DNA from: JAFGMC01 sp963540515
GTDB taxonomy: Bacteria; Pseudomonadota; Alphaproteobacteria; Rs-D84
DNA: 12,509 nt
Reading direction: 5' to 3'
Assembly: GCA_963540515.1 (NCBI GenBank)
Contig: CAUTNA010000012.1
Coordinates: forward strand, 1 to 12,509
A program made the translations under genes and the position numbers. Position 1 is the stretch's first letter; every line of letters starts with the position of its first letter. Below, in pieces: positions 11,376-12,509 of this stretch. The notes beneath the pieces are model-generated. The model saw only the letters and a program-made list of their open reading frames with translations, did no database searches and was not told the origin of the DNA.

Positions 11376-12419
11376 ATGTTTGTTAATAAATTTTTAATTT
11401 TATGTTTGTTTAGTTTTTTTATTTCAAATAATTCCTATGCTAATCCTTATGCTTTGGCTGTAAAAGAAATTGCAAAGGCATCTCAAACAAAAGAAGGACA
11501 AAAAGCATGGGGAATGGCAAATGATAATACTAAGCCACTTTCTGATGCAAATGCAAATACACAAAAAAATATTCTTTCAGGCAAAGCTTTTGAAGATGAA
11601 TCAAATACTACCCAAAATAAATTATTAACTGGTGGATCCATGGGACTTGGTGGAATAGGTGCCAGTAAATATTTTCAGGCTAAATCAGAAGAATCGTCTG
11701 ATAAAGAGGCAGAAGAAGATATGAAAGCATATCTTGAAACTTTCAAATGTAAACTTTCTGATAAACAATATAAAGGTGGTGAAAAAAATATTCAAACAGA
11801 CGGTGGAAATGTTTTAATTGAGTCATATCAAGAATATAAAAATTTAGCTATGGAAGTTAAAACAAAGAAAGAAATTTTTGAAATGCCTGCAGGTATCGAG
11901 TCTGAAACTATTTTTGATAAAGCAGCAGTTGGTTTATATGATGATGTAAATATTGGTAAAACTAAAGGTGCCTATGCAAGTATATCTAATGCTCTTAGGG
12001 ATGAAAATAGTGAAGATGCAAAAAAATGGAATGCTCAAAAAGAAACAACTAAAAATACTAAAATTGCAGGTGGAGTTGCAGCAGTTGCAGGTATAGGTGG
12101 TGGATTAGTTGGAAATATGCTGTTAAATAAAAAGAAAACAGGAGATAATAAATCTGATACTTCGGGTAATTCAAGTGGTGGAATGCTAGATGGAGTTAAA
12201 AGTAGTCTTTTAGATGGTGCAAAAAATATGGTTTCAGAAAAATTAAGTGGTTCTCAAGAAAATGGTTCTAATTCAAGTGGTGGGATATTAAACGGAGTTA
12301 AAGATAATCTTATTGATGCTGGTAAAAATATTGTTTCAGAGAAAATGAGTAAACAAGATAATAATTCTGGTGGCAGTGTTTCAAATGATTCAAAATATGA
12401 TTTTAGTAAATTTTTTTAA
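11376..12419 (+). CDS. Secreted or membrane-anchored glycine-zipper protein with C-terminal repeats
   Basis: I do not recognise a named family. The 347-residue product has a signal peptide (1-22, ending SYA). A Gly-rich patch (86-97) is followed by a strongly charged helical segment containing DKEAEEDMKAYLETFKC (about 109-125). A Gly/Ala-rich hydrophobic segment (230-250, GxxxG spacing) then looks like a glycine zipper or membrane helix, followed by KKK. Two 27-residue repeats follow (265-291 and 299-325, 18 of 27 identical), pattern NSSGG-x-L-x-GVK-x2-L-x-D-x2-KN-x-VSEK-x-S, predicted amphipathic. The tail is Ser/Asn-rich. Cys is rare (one in the mature part), unlike the two large secreted proteins nearby. 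It has its own strong promoter and GAGAGAG 7 nt before the ATG. It may be co-transcribed with a following frame only 7 bp away. An envelope role is inferred from export alone. Confidence 0.85.
   Translation: MFVNKFLILCLFSFFISNNSYANPYALAVKEIAKASQTKEGQKAWGMANDNTKPLSDANANTQKNILSGKAFEDESNTTQNKLLTGGSMGLGGIGASKYFQAKSEESSDKEAEEDMKAYLETFKCKLSDKQYKGGEKNIQTDGGNVLIESYQEYKNLAMEVKTKKEIFEMPAGIESETIFDKAAVGLYDDVNIGKTKGAYASISNALRDENSEDAKKWNAQKETTKNTKIAGGVAAVAGIGGGLVGNMLLNKKKTGDNKSDTSGNSSGGMLDGVKSSLLDGAKNMVSEKLSGSQENGSNSSGGILNGVKDNLIDAGKNIVSEKMSKQDNNSGGSVSNDSKYDFSKFF
12168..12350 (+). repeat. Two imperfect 81-bp coding repeats
   Basis: The copies begin AATTCAAGTGGTGG at 12168 and 12270 and encode residues 265-291 and 299-325 of the secreted protein; the period is 102 bp (34 codons). 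The divergence between copies, including at silent sites, shows an older event than the perfect duplication at 3643-4125. Confidence 0.85.
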
Positions 12420-12426
12420 AAACACT

Positions 12427-12509
12427 ATGAATAATTATACAAGAATTATAAATTTAAAAACGTACATTATAAGCATTATAAGTATATTGAGTATAAACAG
12501 TGTTTATTG
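12427..12509 (+). CDS. Start of a possible exported protein (cut by the window edge)
   Basis: An open frame begins at the ATG 7 bp after the previous stop codon and stays open for 27 codons to the edge. The start has polar and basic residues (MNNYTR..NLK) followed by a hydrophobic Ile/Ser/Leu run, which is the shape of a signal peptide or first membrane helix. No clear Shine-Dalgarno is present. The length is too short to exclude chance in AT-rich DNA, but position and composition fit a second gene of the same transcript. Confidence 0.5.
   Translation, partial: MNNYTRIINLKTYIISIISILSINSVY

Overview
The window looks like chromosome from a very AT-rich alphaproteobacterium. The 23S 3' end, the 5S rRNA, the GyrA and L34/L21/L27 proteins, and a MerR-like regulator of the type usually found beside ihfA in alphaproteobacteria all support this. 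Genes use the standard bacterial code (TGG for Trp; TAA closes the genes I checked). The AT-richness and several large cysteine-rich secreted proteins would suit one of the uncultured host- or gut-associated lineages with small genomes (RF32/CAG-239 type). That placement is recall-based inference, not something the sequence proves.

Layout. Positions 1-373 are the 3' end of a 23S gene, followed by a 5S gene (about 441-565) with no tRNA in between or directly after it. An AT-rich stretch without a convincing gene runs to 935. On the minus strand lie a dCMP deaminase-family gene (936-1388) and tRNA-Gln(TTG). tRNA-Glu(CTC) is divergent from tRNA-Gln, across a 92-bp region holding back-to-back promoters. 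tRNA-Glu then runs tail-to-tail, only 2 bp apart, into a 786-codon cysteine-rich secreted protein gene (1826-4186, minus). That gene carries a perfect 240-bp tandem duplication near its 5' end. A terminator separates it from a lone rpmH (4347-4499, minus), which is divergent from gyrA. gyrA overlaps a MerR-like regulator gene by 11 bp.

A PagL-like outer-membrane protein gene (minus) diverges from a second large cysteine-rich secreted protein gene (8527-10572, plus), which is a distant, collinear paralogue of the 786-residue protein. After a strong terminator come rplU-rpmA, closed by another strong terminator. Next is a 347-residue secreted glycine-zipper protein with C-terminal repeats, and then the first 27 codons of another possible exported protein at the right edge.

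How the genes relate. The window interleaves housekeeping genes (rRNA, ribosomal proteins L34/L21/L27, DNA gyrase A, two tRNAs, nucleotide metabolism) with envelope or secreted genes. Each secreted gene has its own promoter, so they look like separate transcription units rather than an operon. The least described material is the pair of cysteine-rich paralogues. They share an exactly spaced C-x6-C-x4-C-x9-C-x-C module, a repeated C-x6-C pair, and a KCKNT-x-LLS element near the C-terminus. I cannot assign them a function.
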